Below the pieces are notes generated by a model, which did no database searches, was not told where the DNA came from, and was given only the letters and a program-made list of their open reading frames with translations. Source: Hyphomicrobium sp. (GTDB lineage: Bacteria; Pseudomonadota; Alphaproteobacteria; Rhizobiales; Hyphomicrobiaceae). Taken from it: a stretch of DNA of 64,000 nt. Numbering within the stretch: the stretch's first letter is position 1; the number at the start of each line of letters is the position of its first letter. The DNA is taken from positions 194,778-258,777 of the forward strand of contig NZ_RXIZ01000015.1 in the NCBI RefSeq assembly GCF_003987855.1, given 5' to 3'. The position numbers and the translations under genes were made by a program. This document shows positions 55,327 through 64,000 of this stretch, piece by piece.

Positions 55327-56472
55327 ATGCAGGATATCGGGGTGACGACATCAGAAAGGCCGAGTACCGCCTCCGTTCAATCCGTTCGGCCACCCCTTCT
55401 TTCCATCGTCGTTCCGACGTTTAACGAAACCGAAAACCTCCGCGAACTGGTTCGCCGCCTGGAAGAATTGCTGACGGGCTACGATTGGGAGGTCGTATTC
55501 GTTGATGACGACTCCACCGACGGTTCAACCTCAACGCTGTTCAGTTTGGCGCAATCCAATCCACGCGTCCGCTTCCTGCATCGCATCGGCCGGCGCGGAC
55601 TTTCCTCCGCAGTTATCGAAGGCATCCTGTCGACCAGCGCGCCGTATGTGGCCGTGATGGACGCCGACCTTCAGCACGACGAGAATTGTTTGCTGCCAAT
55701 GATCGAGGCGCTTCGGACGTCCGATTGCGATGTCGTCATCGGCTCGCGCTATCTGCTGGAAGGTGGCATCGATGGCTGGAACGCCACGCGGGCGACGATC
55801 AGCCAGTCGGCAACAAAGATTGCGCAAGTGCTCCTGCATGTCCGCTCGACCGACCCCATGAGCGGATTCTTCATGCTGCGAAGGGAGGCCTTCAATGGCT
55901 CGGTGCGCCGCCTTTCGGTGATGGGCTACAAAATTCTTCTCGACATCCTCGTCTCGGCACCAAAGCCGCTGAAGATTGTCGAGATACCTTACGTGTTCCG
56001 AAATCGCGTGCACGGGGAGAGCAAGCTCGATTCAGCGGTGGCATGGGAATACATCATGCTGCTGCTGGACAAGACCATCGGGCGCGCGATCCCGGTTCGC
56101 TTCGTCATGTTCATGGCGGTCGGCGGCCTCGGTGTCATCGCCCACATGTTGGTTCTCGCGATGCTCAATCGCGGTTTCGACGTGCCCTTCGTACAAAGTC
56201 AGCTGGTCGCCGCAATGGTCGCCATGACGGCCAACTTCTTCGCCAACAACGCCCTCACGTATCGCGACAAGCGCCTGAAGACTCCTCGCGAGCTGATCTT
56301 GGGTCTTCTGAGCTTCTACGCGGTGTGCTCACTCGGCGCGGTATCGAATGTTGGCATCGCGGCGGTGCTCTTTAACGAGCACTTCTCCTGGTGGCTCTCG
56401 GGCATCTCGGGAATCCTGGTGGGCGCGGTTTGGAACTACGCCGCCAGCTCGATCTTCACCTGGAGAAAGTGA
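55327..56472 (+). CDS. Dolichol-phosphate-mannose-synthase-like GT2 fused to a GtrA-type membrane domain
   Basis: A 381-residue inner-membrane protein. Residues ~23-245 are a GT2 domain of the polyprenyl-phosphate hexose synthase type: LLSIVVPTFNETENLRELVR, EVVFVDDDSTDGS, VMDADLQHDE and GSRYLLEGGIDGW. Residues ~255-380 hold four hydrophobic segments typical of GtrA (RFVMFMAVGGLGVIAHMLVL and FFANNALTYRDK). Such fusions make and translocate polyprenyl-phosphate sugars. Its stop overlaps the next gene (TGATG), a GT-C-like transferase that could use the lipid-linked sugar made here. Confidence 0.9.
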   Translation: MQDIGVTTSERPSTASVQSVRPPLLSIVVPTFNETENLRELVRRLEELLTGYDWEVVFVDDDSTDGSTSTLFSLAQSNPRVRFLHRIGRRGLSSAVIEGILSTSAPYVAVMDADLQHDENCLLPMIEALRTSDCDVVIGSRYLLEGGIDGWNATRATISQSATKIAQVLLHVRSTDPMSGFFMLRREAFNGSVRRLSVMGYKILLDILVSAPKPLKIVEIPYVFRNRVHGESKLDSAVAWEYIMLLLDKTIGRAIPVRFVMFMAVGGLGVIAHMLVLAMLNRGFDVPFVQSQLVAAMVAMTANFFANNALTYRDKRLKTPRELILGLLSFYAVCSLGAVSNVGIAAVLFNEHFSWWLSGISGILVGAVWNYAASSIFTWRK

Positions 56473-58025
56473 TGTTCGCAAATCAGGCCGCTCGGGAGCC
56501 GACCTTTTTTGCATCGATGGCACGAACGGTTCAGCGCAACGGCCTGAAGATTTCCGCAGTTCTATTTCTCGCAGCTCTCGTCTTCTTCGTGATTTTCGAA
56601 TGGAGCGCTTTCGTTCGTGCCCATCTTTGGTTGGATGAATACTTTGCGCTGTGGGCAGGCGATCCGCGCTTGCCTTTTTCAAAAGTCTTCTACGAGCGCA
56701 TGCTCCCTGACACGAATGCGCCCACTTACTTCGCGCTAATCTATCTTTCCCAGGTGCTGACGCCGAACGAGAAGGCGGCCATTCTCTGGCTCAACGGTAT
56801 CGGCTGCGTAGCTTTCCTGGGCCTTCTGCTTTGGATCAGCTGGAAAAAGCGAAATCTCGAAATGGGATTTCTCGCCGCAACATTCTTCCTGATCACCGCA
56901 CCAGCATTATCCTTCGCAATCGAAGGCCGCGTTTACTTCTTCTCGATGCTGCTGACACTGAATGCCGCGTTTCTGGTGGCTTCCTGCATCGATGAGCAGG
57001 AGGTCACGTCTCGCGATATCGTGCTCGCCGCCATTTTGGGCGCGCTGAGTTCGTGGCTGCATGTGTTCGCGGCCTTGTTTTGCGGCGCTCTTGGCGCTGC
57101 CATGATCGTGGTCGGTCTCTTCATCGCCAAGCGGAATGACTTCATCAAGTTCGGTTTCGTCATGGGCGGCAGCGCAGTCGTCTCGTTCGCTATCTGGATC
57201 GCGTTCGCCTACCCGATGTTTTCATCGACGGTTACGAAAGGCTTCTGGCTCGTTCTGGACCGCGAGTTGATCACGTCCACATTATGGGGGGTCAAGCAGT
57301 TCTCCGTCGGCTTTACCTGGGCCGCGCCGCTCGGCGCGTTGTTCGTCGCGATATCGCTTTTGCCTCGCGCCACGCGGGCTCTCGCGACCGCCGTCATCGT
57401 GACAGGCGCGATCTTCTTTGCCGTACCGTTCATCCTTTCCCTCCGCATCGTCATCCTGCAGGACCGCTATTTCCTCATCGGCATACCCGCCTTGATGATC
57501 CTCACTTTGTTTCTTCTGCGGGAGCATCTGGCGGCCGTGTTCGCCGAAAATGCTGGCCGTACAACCTATGCGGCAGCTGCTCTTGGCGGCGCGTTTCTGC
57601 TGGCGCCGATCGTCACCGGACCGCCGTCGGCTTGGTGGCATTTCGGTTCGCGATGGGACTGGCGCGGCATCGACGTCGTCGAACCTTTGATCAGCTCCTG
57701 CAAGGAAGGCAACGTACGCGTGCTGACGGGTGGCTCGCTCACGGCTCCAGATTACCCGGCGCGGCTGTCAGGGTTCGACTATTTGTTGAAGAACAGGTTG
57801 AGCTTTTCGGACGCCGACAAAGAGCCCACGCGCGATGTCGCCGACATTCAATGCCCGGTCTACGGTTGGGCAGAACACTATGTTCGCCACGGCGATCGCG
57901 ACTGGGTTGTCAATGCCAACACGCAAGATGTCTTGAACGAGTTCCACCTCACCAACACGTCCAACGTCCCGCTTACCATCGAGCGTCATCCGGGCGGGCT
58001 CGTCCTGCGCCGCGCCGGTTCCTGA
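56472..58025 (+). CDS. Multi-pass GT-C-type glycosyltransferase (ArnT/PMT-like)
   Basis: The 517-residue protein has about 10-12 hydrophobic segments and a soluble C-terminal domain of ~120 residues. After the first helix comes HLWLDEYFALWAGDPRL, with an acidic DE pair in the first extracytoplasmic loop, as expected for GT-C enzymes that use polyprenyl-phosphate donors. It begins within the stop of the GT2-GtrA gene, so the pair may make the donor and transfer the sugar in the periplasm. The start at 56472 follows GGAGAAAG. Family placement rests on topology and the DE motif only. Confidence 0.75.
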   Translation: MFANQAAREPTFFASMARTVQRNGLKISAVLFLAALVFFVIFEWSAFVRAHLWLDEYFALWAGDPRLPFSKVFYERMLPDTNAPTYFALIYLSQVLTPNEKAAILWLNGIGCVAFLGLLLWISWKKRNLEMGFLAATFFLITAPALSFAIEGRVYFFSMLLTLNAAFLVASCIDEQEVTSRDIVLAAILGALSSWLHVFAALFCGALGAAMIVVGLFIAKRNDFIKFGFVMGGSAVVSFAIWIAFAYPMFSSTVTKGFWLVLDRELITSTLWGVKQFSVGFTWAAPLGALFVAISLLPRATRALATAVIVTGAIFFAVPFILSLRIVILQDRYFLIGIPALMILTLFLLREHLAAVFAENAGRTTYAAAALGGAFLLAPIVTGPPSAWWHFGSRWDWRGIDVVEPLISSCKEGNVRVLTGGSLTAPDYPARLSGFDYLLKNRLSFSDADKEPTRDVADIQCPVYGWAEHYVRHGDRDWVVNANTQDVLNEFHLTNTSNVPLTIERHPGGLVLRRAGS

Positions 58026-58268
58026 ACGCCGCGCCAAACCGTCGTCGCTTTTTGGGACCCGATGGAATCTTCGCTTAACCCTTCGCATAATCTCGCCGAT
58101 GGCGGGCGCCGCGGATAAACCCCGAATTTATCTCTAATACCGCTTGGTAGCCCCCAATTCTCGATGACGCTTAGCTCTTTCGATGGGCAGACAAAATATC
58201 GGCTTCGTGCAGATGTTTTGGAAGCCGAGCGCGGTCGGGGCGTGACGCGGCAAGCGCGTTGGTGGTGA

Positions 58269-59306
58269 ATGAGAAAGATGCTGGCGACCGTGCGCGTCCC
58301 GGGTTCACAATTTGCGACGATCGTGATGCCAGCGCTCAATGAGGCTGGCTACATCGCCGAAGCTGTGGCGTCCCTGCTGCCGGACGAGAGCGCCATTGAC
58401 TACGAGCTCCTCGTGCTCGATGGCGGCAGCAGCGATGGAACGCCCGAGATCGTGGCGAAGCTGTCGGCCGCGAATCCCCGCATCCGTCTCGTGCACAATC
58501 CGCGCCGCATTCAATCAGCCGCCGTGAACATAGCAGCAGAGACCTGTGATCCGCGCACCACCGTCCTGGTGCGTGCCGATTGCCACGCCGTCTACCCGCC
58601 TCGTTTCGTGGAAAAATGTGTCGAAACGCTCATTCGCGAGCAAAGTTCATCCGTTGTCGTATCAATGCGCGCCATCGGCCGGACGCCATTGCAGAACGCG
58701 ATCGCGGCTACCCAGAACAGCCGTCTCGGAAACGGCGGATCGGCGCATCGCCGAGCCAGCCGGTCCGGCTTCGTCGATCACGGCCACCATGCCGCTTTCG
58801 ATCTCGGCACCTTCCGTTCGCTCGGCGGCTACGACGAAAGCGCGCCTTACAACGAAGATGCCGAATTCGATGCTCGGTTGATTGGCGCGGGCGGCCGTAT
58901 CTTTCTCGATGGCAACCTGAGCATCGACTACTATCCCCGATCCTCCCTTCCCGCGCTTGCCAGGCAGTATTTTCGCCACGGCTGGGGACGGGCAAACACC
59001 CTGCTGAAACACGGGATGCGGCCGAAGCTCCGTCAGATCCTCCCGGTGTTGCTGCTGTTGGGCTGCCTCGCCTCGATCTTCAGCTGGCCCCTGACAGGCT
59101 GGTTTTCTCTTCTTTTGCCTACCGCCTACGTCGTGGCCTGCGTTCTGTGGGGAGCGCTGCTCGCGGTCCGTCAGGGCGAGCCCAATCTCCTCTGGATGGG
59201 GCCGGCGGCGGTAACCATGCACATGAGCTGGGCCCTGGGCTTTCTCGATCGCGCCTGCCGAACGGGCGCCACGCGATTTCTCCGGCTCAGGAACAGGAGC
59301 GCCTGA
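58269..59306 (+). CDS. ExoA-like succinoglycan-type glycosyltransferase
   Basis: A 345-residue GT2 protein similar to ExoA, which adds glucose to the lipid-linked succinoglycan intermediate in Sinorhizobium. It has ATIVMPALNEAGYIAEAVAS, LLVLDGGSSDGTPEIVAKLS, TVLVRADCHAVYPPRFVEKC (D-x-H variant of the DXD), and YDESAPYNEDAEFDARL. Two to three C-terminal membrane segments begin near residue 257 (PVLLLLGCLASIFSW). A 243-bp gap upstream may hold a promoter. The ATG at 58269 is the earliest good start. Confidence 0.9.
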   Translation: MRKMLATVRVPGSQFATIVMPALNEAGYIAEAVASLLPDESAIDYELLVLDGGSSDGTPEIVAKLSAANPRIRLVHNPRRIQSAAVNIAAETCDPRTTVLVRADCHAVYPPRFVEKCVETLIREQSSSVVVSMRAIGRTPLQNAIAATQNSRLGNGGSAHRRASRSGFVDHGHHAAFDLGTFRSLGGYDESAPYNEDAEFDARLIGAGGRIFLDGNLSIDYYPRSSLPALARQYFRHGWGRANTLLKHGMRPKLRQILPVLLLLGCLASIFSWPLTGWFSLLLPTAYVVACVLWGALLAVRQGEPNLLWMGPAAVTMHMSWALGFLDRACRTGATRFLRLRNRSA

Positions 59307-59364
59307 GGTTGGCACGTGGTTTGCGTCAGTTTGGAGAAGGTCAGACCAGATGCTTCTAATACCA

Positions 59365-59385
59365 ACCCTACGCCTTTCGTAGGGT
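59365..59385 (+). other. 8-bp hairpin between exoA-like and exoF-like genes
   Basis: ACCCTACG (59365-59372) pairs perfectly with CGTAGGGT (59378-59385) around a five-base loop, about 60 bases after the ExoA-like stop. There is no T-run, so it could be a processing or weak termination structure. Confidence 0.45.
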
Positions 59386-59581
59386 CGAAACCGGAAGCCT
59401 ATACCGATGGCTCCTGACCGTTTGGATCGCTAGGGAATATCCTGTGACATGCTAGAGTTAGATGCCCAGAGAAGGTTTGGCGAGCGCAAATTGCGCTTTA
59501 CCGATTTTACGCCGTCTCACTCTCGATCGCAGGTTAGCCCCGTATTTGCGTCCCGATTTGGGACCGGCAGGGCAGGCTAAA

Positions 59582-61252
59582 ATGGGACGAGATGAGAATT
59601 TGGGATCGAATGCGGAGAAAGTGAAGGCCATGAAACGTCGCTTCGGCTATTCGTCGTCATATGCGTTCCAGCGCGGGACGCGTACGGCACCAGGCCTCGT
59701 CTCCCGTCTCCGGGAGCGTCTGAATGTTTCTCGCCCGGGCCACGGTAGCCGCCGCAGCCTCTCCGTTACGGAATGGGCCGTCGTCGGTTTAATTCTGGCC
59801 GGATTGACCTTCCCGCTCGGTACCATCGTTTACGCTGACCCGCAGCCGGAAGCCGGTATCGTCCGCCCGAATGGCGCAGGCTCGAAGTCGTTGGCCGATT
59901 ACCGCCTGAATGTCCGCGATCGCGTTCGCGTCCAGGTCTTCGAATGGCGCCCGTCGCGCGACGAAGTCTACAGCTGGACTGCGCTCAACCAAATCTACAC
60001 GGTTGACCCCGCCGGTAAGATCTCGATGCCGCTCGTCGGCGTGATCCCGGCCGAGGGTTATACGACCGAAGAACTCGGCACCATCATCTCTCGTCAGCTG
60101 ATGCGCCGTCTGAGCTTGGCCACCCAGCCCGACACCACGGTCGAAGTGACTGACTTCCGTCCGATCTACGTCACCGGCGCGGTTGAGAAGTCGGGTGAAT
60201 ATCCCTTTACCGCGGGCATGAACGTGCTGCAGGGCGTGAGCCTTGGCGGCGGCGTGTTCCGCAACTCGGCACTGAGCGGTCTGCGTCTTGAGCGCGAGTT
60301 CATCTCGACGGTCGGCACATACCAGGGCCTGGCGCAAGAGCGTGAACGTTTGTTGGCTCACAAGGCCCGCCTTGACGCTGAATTGAGCGGGTCGGACAGG
60401 ATCGCATTCCCGGCAGATCTGTCGAACGTCAGCGCGCCCCAGGCCATCGAGTTCACCTCCTCGGTGATGTCGAAAGAGCAAAACGTGTTCGATCTCCGTC
60501 GCCGCGCCAACGAGACCCAGCTGATGGCTCTCGATCAGCTCCAGACGGCGCTCGAGCAGGAAGTTGCTACGCTCGACAAGCAGATCCAGTCTCAAGATAA
60601 GCAGATCGAGCTGATGCGCTCCGAGCTCTCGGGTTTGAAGCAGCTGAGCGATAAAGGTCTCGCGACGCAGCCGCGCCTCCTCGGACTCCAGCGCAATCTG
60701 GCTGAACTCGAGAGCGGCAAGCTGCGGATTGAAAGCGATCGCACGCGCGCTCAGCAGGAAGTCAGCCGCACCAAGATCTCGCGCATCGAGTATCAGAACA
60801 AGCGCGACAACGACGTAACGGTCGAGTTGCAGACCACGGAAGCACGGTTGCAGCAGATCTCCCAGGAGATCAACGTCAATCAGCGCTTGCTTGCCGAAAC
60901 CAAGTCGCAAGCAGTGGCCTCGCCGCTCCGTCTCGTTTCGTCTACCGGCGGTTCGGCTGGCGAGCACGACGATACGCCTAAGATTCACTACGTCATTTCG
61001 CGTCAGACGCGCGGCGGTGTGGTTGAGATCGAAGCAAACGAGAACACGTTGCTGCAGCCCGGCGATACCGTCAAAGTCGATATGACGATGCCGGCCACCA
61101 CCGATGGACAGGCGCTCGATGCAATGCTGCGTTCGCAGATGCCCCCGGCTGCGCAGCCGACCCCGATCGCGGATCCGGCTCCGACTCGCAGCCTCCCGGC
61201 TCCTGACCACGCCTCGCTCGAGCCCATCAAAGCCGAGCTTACTCAGCCCTGA
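59582..61252 (+). CDS. Polysaccharide export protein, ExoF/Wza type with coiled coil
   Basis: About 556 residues. A basic N-terminus precedes a hydrophobic segment (VVGLILAGLTFPLGTIVYAD, near residue 66 from this start) that acts as signal or anchor. The polysaccharide-export domain follows (DYRLNVRDRVRVQVFEWRPS, then DPAGKISMPLVGVIPAEGYT and a SLBB-like YVTGAVEKSGEYPFTAGMNV). A long coiled coil of Gln/Leu/Glu-rich helices comes next, as in ExoF. A Pro-rich C-terminus closes it. ExoF proteins carry exopolysaccharide across the periplasm and outer membrane. The start is uncertain: ATG at 59462, 59582 or 59630 are all in frame. Confidence 0.88.
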   Translation: MGRDENLGSNAEKVKAMKRRFGYSSSYAFQRGTRTAPGLVSRLRERLNVSRPGHGSRRSLSVTEWAVVGLILAGLTFPLGTIVYADPQPEAGIVRPNGAGSKSLADYRLNVRDRVRVQVFEWRPSRDEVYSWTALNQIYTVDPAGKISMPLVGVIPAEGYTTEELGTIISRQLMRRLSLATQPDTTVEVTDFRPIYVTGAVEKSGEYPFTAGMNVLQGVSLGGGVFRNSALSGLRLEREFISTVGTYQGLAQERERLLAHKARLDAELSGSDRIAFPADLSNVSAPQAIEFTSSVMSKEQNVFDLRRRANETQLMALDQLQTALEQEVATLDKQIQSQDKQIELMRSELSGLKQLSDKGLATQPRLLGLQRNLAELESGKLRIESDRTRAQQEVSRTKISRIEYQNKRDNDVTVELQTTEARLQQISQEINVNQRLLAETKSQAVASPLRLVSSTGGSAGEHDDTPKIHYVISRQTRGGVVEIEANENTLLQPGDTVKVDMTMPATTDGQALDAMLRSQMPPAAQPTPIADPAPTRSLPAPDHASLEPIKAELTQP

Positions 61253-61278
61253 TTGTCCGCAAATGGACTGAATAAAAC

Positions 61279-61310
61279 GCGGCGCTTCAACGAAGCGCCG
61301 CATTTTTTTT
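61279..61310 (+). terminator. Strong rho-independent terminator after the export gene
   Basis: GCGGCGCTTC (61279-61288) pairs perfectly with GAAGCGCCGC (61292-61301) around AAC and is followed by A and eight T residues (61303-61310). It lies 26 bp after the export-protein stop and should separate it from the flippase gene. Confidence 0.92.
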
Positions 61311-61502
61311 ATAAAATCATCAGTAAGCCGAATTAATCGATCGCTAACGTTTTCGTCTTCAGTTCGGCGCGCAAGGCACTTGGCTCGCGACAGCCTGGGC
61401 CACCCCTTTTTTGTCAATGCCAGCTTCCGAAATGCCCGCTAAGAAGTTTGAAACGACGTTGGATTATCTTCGCTGCAATGCGGAGACCTCCGCCCGACAA
61501 GC

Positions 61503-62990
61503 GTGCCGCCTTCGCGCCAGATCAGGATCTTGAATGTGAGCGTTCGCAGGGGACTGGTGCTCTCGAGCATCGAGCGATATGGCGTCCTGGCGATGGGGCT
61601 GGCGACGACATTCGTCACGGCCCGCCTGCTGACACCTGCCGATTTTGGTGTCGCCATTGTCGGCCTCGCCATCTTCGGGATAATCGACATCTTCAAGGAG
61701 TTTGGTGGCGTCACCTATATCGTCCAGGTCGATGATGCCACGCCGCGCCGCGTCCAGACGGTCTTCACGTTCACCTTGCTGTTGGCGCTGCCGCTCTTCC
61801 TGATCCTGTTTCTGCTCTCAGGACCCATCGCGAACTTCTATGGCGTGCCCGGCCTGAAGCAGTATCTTCACGTCTCCGCTTGGTGCCTGCTGCTGAGCTC
61901 GTTTTCATCGCCGGTCTACGGTCTGCTCAGCCGCAACATGCAATTCGGCAAGCTGACGGTTCTCAGCCTGACCACGACGATCCTGAATTCGCTGTTGACG
62001 ATCACGCTCGTGCTGAAGGGCTTCAGTTATATGTCCTTCGCCTGGGCGCAGCTGATTTCGAGCGTCGTCTATTTTGGCTTCTGCGTAGCCTGGGGCCCGA
62101 AGTTCCCGATCTATCGCATCGAGCTTACTGAGTGGCGGCGTGTTTTCGGCTACGGCATTTTCGACAGCTCCAGGGGCATTCTGAATCATCTTGGCGATTC
62201 TCTGCCGTTTCTCGCGTTCGGCAAGACGCTTGGAATCGAAGCGCTCGGCATCTACCAGCGCGCGCTGACAGTCAGCCGCTTGCCCGAACGAACGGCACTC
62301 GCCGGTCTCTTTCCCGTGCTGCAGCCGGCGTTTTCCAAGCACGCGCGAGAGGGGCAAAATCTCGGCCAAAGCTTCCTGATGAGCGTTGAATATGTGACGG
62401 CGATCCTCTGGCCGGCGCTTGTGTGCATCGCGCTCCTGGCGAAGCCACTCGTCGCCATTCTACTGGGATCGCAATGGACGCAGACGGTGCCGCTCGTCCA
62501 GATCATCGCCATCTCGCTAATCGTTCTCTTTCCCATCAATCTAGCGCGCCCGGTGCTCGTCGCCGTCGGTGCGGTTCGCGACACAGCTCTGATCGCCGTA
62601 CTGACGGTGCCCATCGTCGTCACGATCCAGATCGCAGCCTCGATCTACGGGCTTGAAGCAGTGGCTTGGAGTTCTTTCTTGACCAATGCCTATGCCGCTG
62701 CGGTATCGATTTACTTCGTGCGTTGGCGGACTAAGTTCACGTGGCCGGGCTTTTTTCGCTCGATGCGAAAAAGCGCTATCGTTACCGCAATCAGCGCTCT
62801 TCCGGCGATTGCGGCCGTGATGATTGTCGGCTCGCCGGATTTGCTGACGATTCCTGAGGGCTTGGTGGCAGCCGTTCTTGCCGCCGGCGTATGGCTGATC
62901 GCAATTCATTGGACGGGGCATCCGATGAAAACTGAAATCGCTCGCATCATCTCGCACCTGACGCGCCGGACGCGCGGTTCCGAAATTTAA
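61503..62990 (+). CDS. Polysaccharide (O-antigen/EPS repeat unit) flippase, Wzx/RfbX-like
   Basis: The 495-residue protein has 12-14 hydrophobic segments and belongs to the MOP/polysaccharide-synthesis flippase family. VRRGLVLSSIERYGVLAMGL near the start and LLTPADFGVAIVGLAIFGII are typical of WzxC/ExoT-type flippases, which move lipid-linked repeat units across the inner membrane. The start is poorly defined: GTG at 61503 is used, and GTG at 61536 is nearer the conserved opening. It is followed by a GT2 gene with a 27-bp gap. Confidence 0.88.
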   Translation: MPPSRQIRILNVSVRRGLVLSSIERYGVLAMGLATTFVTARLLTPADFGVAIVGLAIFGIIDIFKEFGGVTYIVQVDDATPRRVQTVFTFTLLLALPLFLILFLLSGPIANFYGVPGLKQYLHVSAWCLLLSSFSSPVYGLLSRNMQFGKLTVLSLTTTILNSLLTITLVLKGFSYMSFAWAQLISSVVYFGFCVAWGPKFPIYRIELTEWRRVFGYGIFDSSRGILNHLGDSLPFLAFGKTLGIEALGIYQRALTVSRLPERTALAGLFPVLQPAFSKHAREGQNLGQSFLMSVEYVTAILWPALVCIALLAKPLVAILLGSQWTQTVPLVQIIAISLIVLFPINLARPVLVAVGAVRDTALIAVLTVPIVVTIQIAASIYGLEAVAWSSFLTNAYAAAVSIYFVRWRTKFTWPGFFRSMRKSAIVTAISALPAIAAVMIVGSPDLLTIPEGLVAAVLAAGVWLIAIHWTGHPMKTEIARIISHLTRRTRGSEI

Positions 62991-63017
62991 GAGAACCAGC
63001 AGCTACCATCTCCGAAC

Positions 63018-63989
63018 ATGACCAAAGATCGATCGACCGCAGTGGTGATTACGGCAAGAAACGCGGCAAAGACTGCCGCGCGTGCCGTATCATCGGCGCT
63101 CCGTCAGGACGTGGTCCGCGAGGTCGTGTTCATCGACGATGCTTCGACCGATTTCACTTCAGATGTCGCGGCCTCCGAGGATGATGGATCGGGTCGGCTG
63201 AAGATCATCCGCCTCAATGACAACGTCGGCCCTTCACGCGCTCGCAACATCGCCATCGCGGCGTCAGCCTCGCCGTTCATCTGCATCTTGGACGCGGACG
63301 ACTACATGGCTCCGCGGCGCTTGGAATCCTTGTTCGAGGCTGCTGGTTCCGACAATTGGGACCTTGTCGCCGACGACCTTTATTTCGCCTCGGAAGAAGA
63401 TCCGGCCGCGGTCTACGACCGCCTGCTGGAGGATGGAACGCAAACGCCCCTCAAGCTTGATCTCAATCGCTTCATCGCGGCCAATGTCCCGCGCAAGGAT
63501 CGCTATCGACGCGAGTTCGGCTTCCTGAAGCCCATTATTAGGCGATCGTTCCTGGAAGCGCATCGCCTGCGTTACGACGAACGCCTGCGCCTCGGTGAGG
63601 ATTTCGTTCTTTACATCGAGTGCCTTCTCCAGGGCGCCATGTTCCGGGTCGTAGCTGCGTGCGGTTATTTCGCGATCGAACGGCGCGATTCGCTGAGTTC
63701 CCTGCATCGCACGGATGATGTCGAAGCCCTCTCGGTCGCACTTGGAGAGCTGCACGAGAAAATGCCGACCCCGGCGACGCAAGCCGCCTTCCGTCAGGTG
63801 ATGGACTTCACGAGAAACAACCTTGCCTTCCGAAAGATGCTCGATGCCAAGCGCCGAGACGGCCTCTATGGCTTCATACGTGAGGCCGCTAAGGCGCCAG
63901 CGAGCCTTCCCTTTGTTGCGCGCTCAATTCTCGACGCCAAGTCGAGCGCTGCCAGGAAAGCACTCTCCGACGTCTGGAAGACGCGCTAG
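63018..63989 (+). CDS. ExoO/ExoU-like family 2 glycosyltransferase
   Basis: A 323-residue GT2 transferase: TAVVITARNAAKTAARAVSS, VVFIDDASTDFTSDVAASED, GPSRARNIAIAASASPFICI, and the catalytic LDADDYMAP (DXD near residue 93), then DLVADDLYFASEED. This layout resembles succinoglycan transferases ExoO/ExoU. Its exact linkage cannot be read. It is complete, with the stop 12 bp from the window's end, and the exopolysaccharide cluster probably continues beyond. Confidence 0.88.
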   Translation: MTKDRSTAVVITARNAAKTAARAVSSALRQDVVREVVFIDDASTDFTSDVAASEDDGSGRLKIIRLNDNVGPSRARNIAIAASASPFICILDADDYMAPRRLESLFEAAGSDNWDLVADDLYFASEEDPAAVYDRLLEDGTQTPLKLDLNRFIAANVPRKDRYRREFGFLKPIIRRSFLEAHRLRYDERLRLGEDFVLYIECLLQGAMFRVVAACGYFAIERRDSLSSLHRTDDVEALSVALGELHEKMPTPATQAAFRQVMDFTRNNLAFRKMLDAKRRDGLYGFIREAAKAPASLPFVARSILDAKSSAARKALSDVWKTR

Positions 63990-64000
63990 CGCAGCCCGCC

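Noticed and set aside
59789-61417. 542-codon leftward open frame opposite the polysaccharide export gene
   Set aside because: Antisense shadow of a GC-rich gene; the rightward frame has the export domain, coiled coil and a matching terminator.

Overview
The window reads as chromosomal DNA of a GC-rich alphaproteobacterium of the order Rhizobiales (Hyphomicrobiales), most like a methylotrophic Hyphomicrobium-type organism. The gene order lolCDE-dnaE, then rpsB-tsf-pyrH-frr-uppS-cdsA-dxr-rseP-bamA-lpxD-fabZ-lpxA-lpxI/lpxB, then gltA, gltX, comEC and lexA is typical of that order. The alphaproteobacterial LexA operator GTTC-N7-GTTC lies upstream of lexA. A two-subunit dimethylformamidase and a formaldehyde-activating-enzyme homologue point to C1 metabolism.

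Bases 1-27.4 kb are housekeeping: the end of a lipoprotein-export permease with lolD, the replicative polymerase dnaE, two small secreted proteins, and the long translation, isoprenoid and envelope run. The outstanding oddity there is one 812-residue protein that joins LpxI, a degenerate second copy of the LpxI C-terminal domain, and LpxB. gltA and gltX are on the opposite strand, followed by comEC converging on lexA.

Bases 27.4-40.4 kb are mixed and partly accessory. They hold a YCII-family protein, a membrane-anchored helical-repeat protein, small membrane proteins, a five-copy 69-70 bp hairpin repeat array, a surface-antigen-like protein, pdxH, a DUF1499 protein whose 3' end overlaps a metallo-beta-lactamase-fold gene, a UDP-glucuronate epimerase, and an orphan DUF2793 tail-fibre-like protein. 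tRNA-Pro(CGG), a methyltransferase, a zinc-ribbon protein, tRNA-Gln(TTG) and a glycosyltransferase follow.

Bases 40.4-49.2 kb look like a nitrogen/C1 region. A leftward dmfA1-dmfA2-glutamine amidotransferase operon would release dimethylamine and formate from dimethylformamide. It is divergent from a Fae paralogue in which the expected catalytic His is Met. Beyond an acyltransferase and a two-gene membrane pair lies a four-gene leftward operon of three tiny membrane proteins and an APC-family permease, a possible multi-subunit amine or amino-acid transporter.

Bases 49.6-64 kb begin with an L-2-hydroxyglutarate-dehydrogenase-like oxidoreductase. A rightward exopolysaccharide region follows: dTDP-rhamnose genes rmlC-rmlB-rmlD-rmlA, several GT2 glycosyltransferases (one fused to a GtrA domain), a GT-C-like membrane glycosyltransferase, an ExoA-like transferase, an ExoF/Wza-type export protein, a Wzx-type flippase and an ExoO/ExoU-like transferase. 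The cluster probably continues past the window. All assignments come from reading the sequence; no database search was run.
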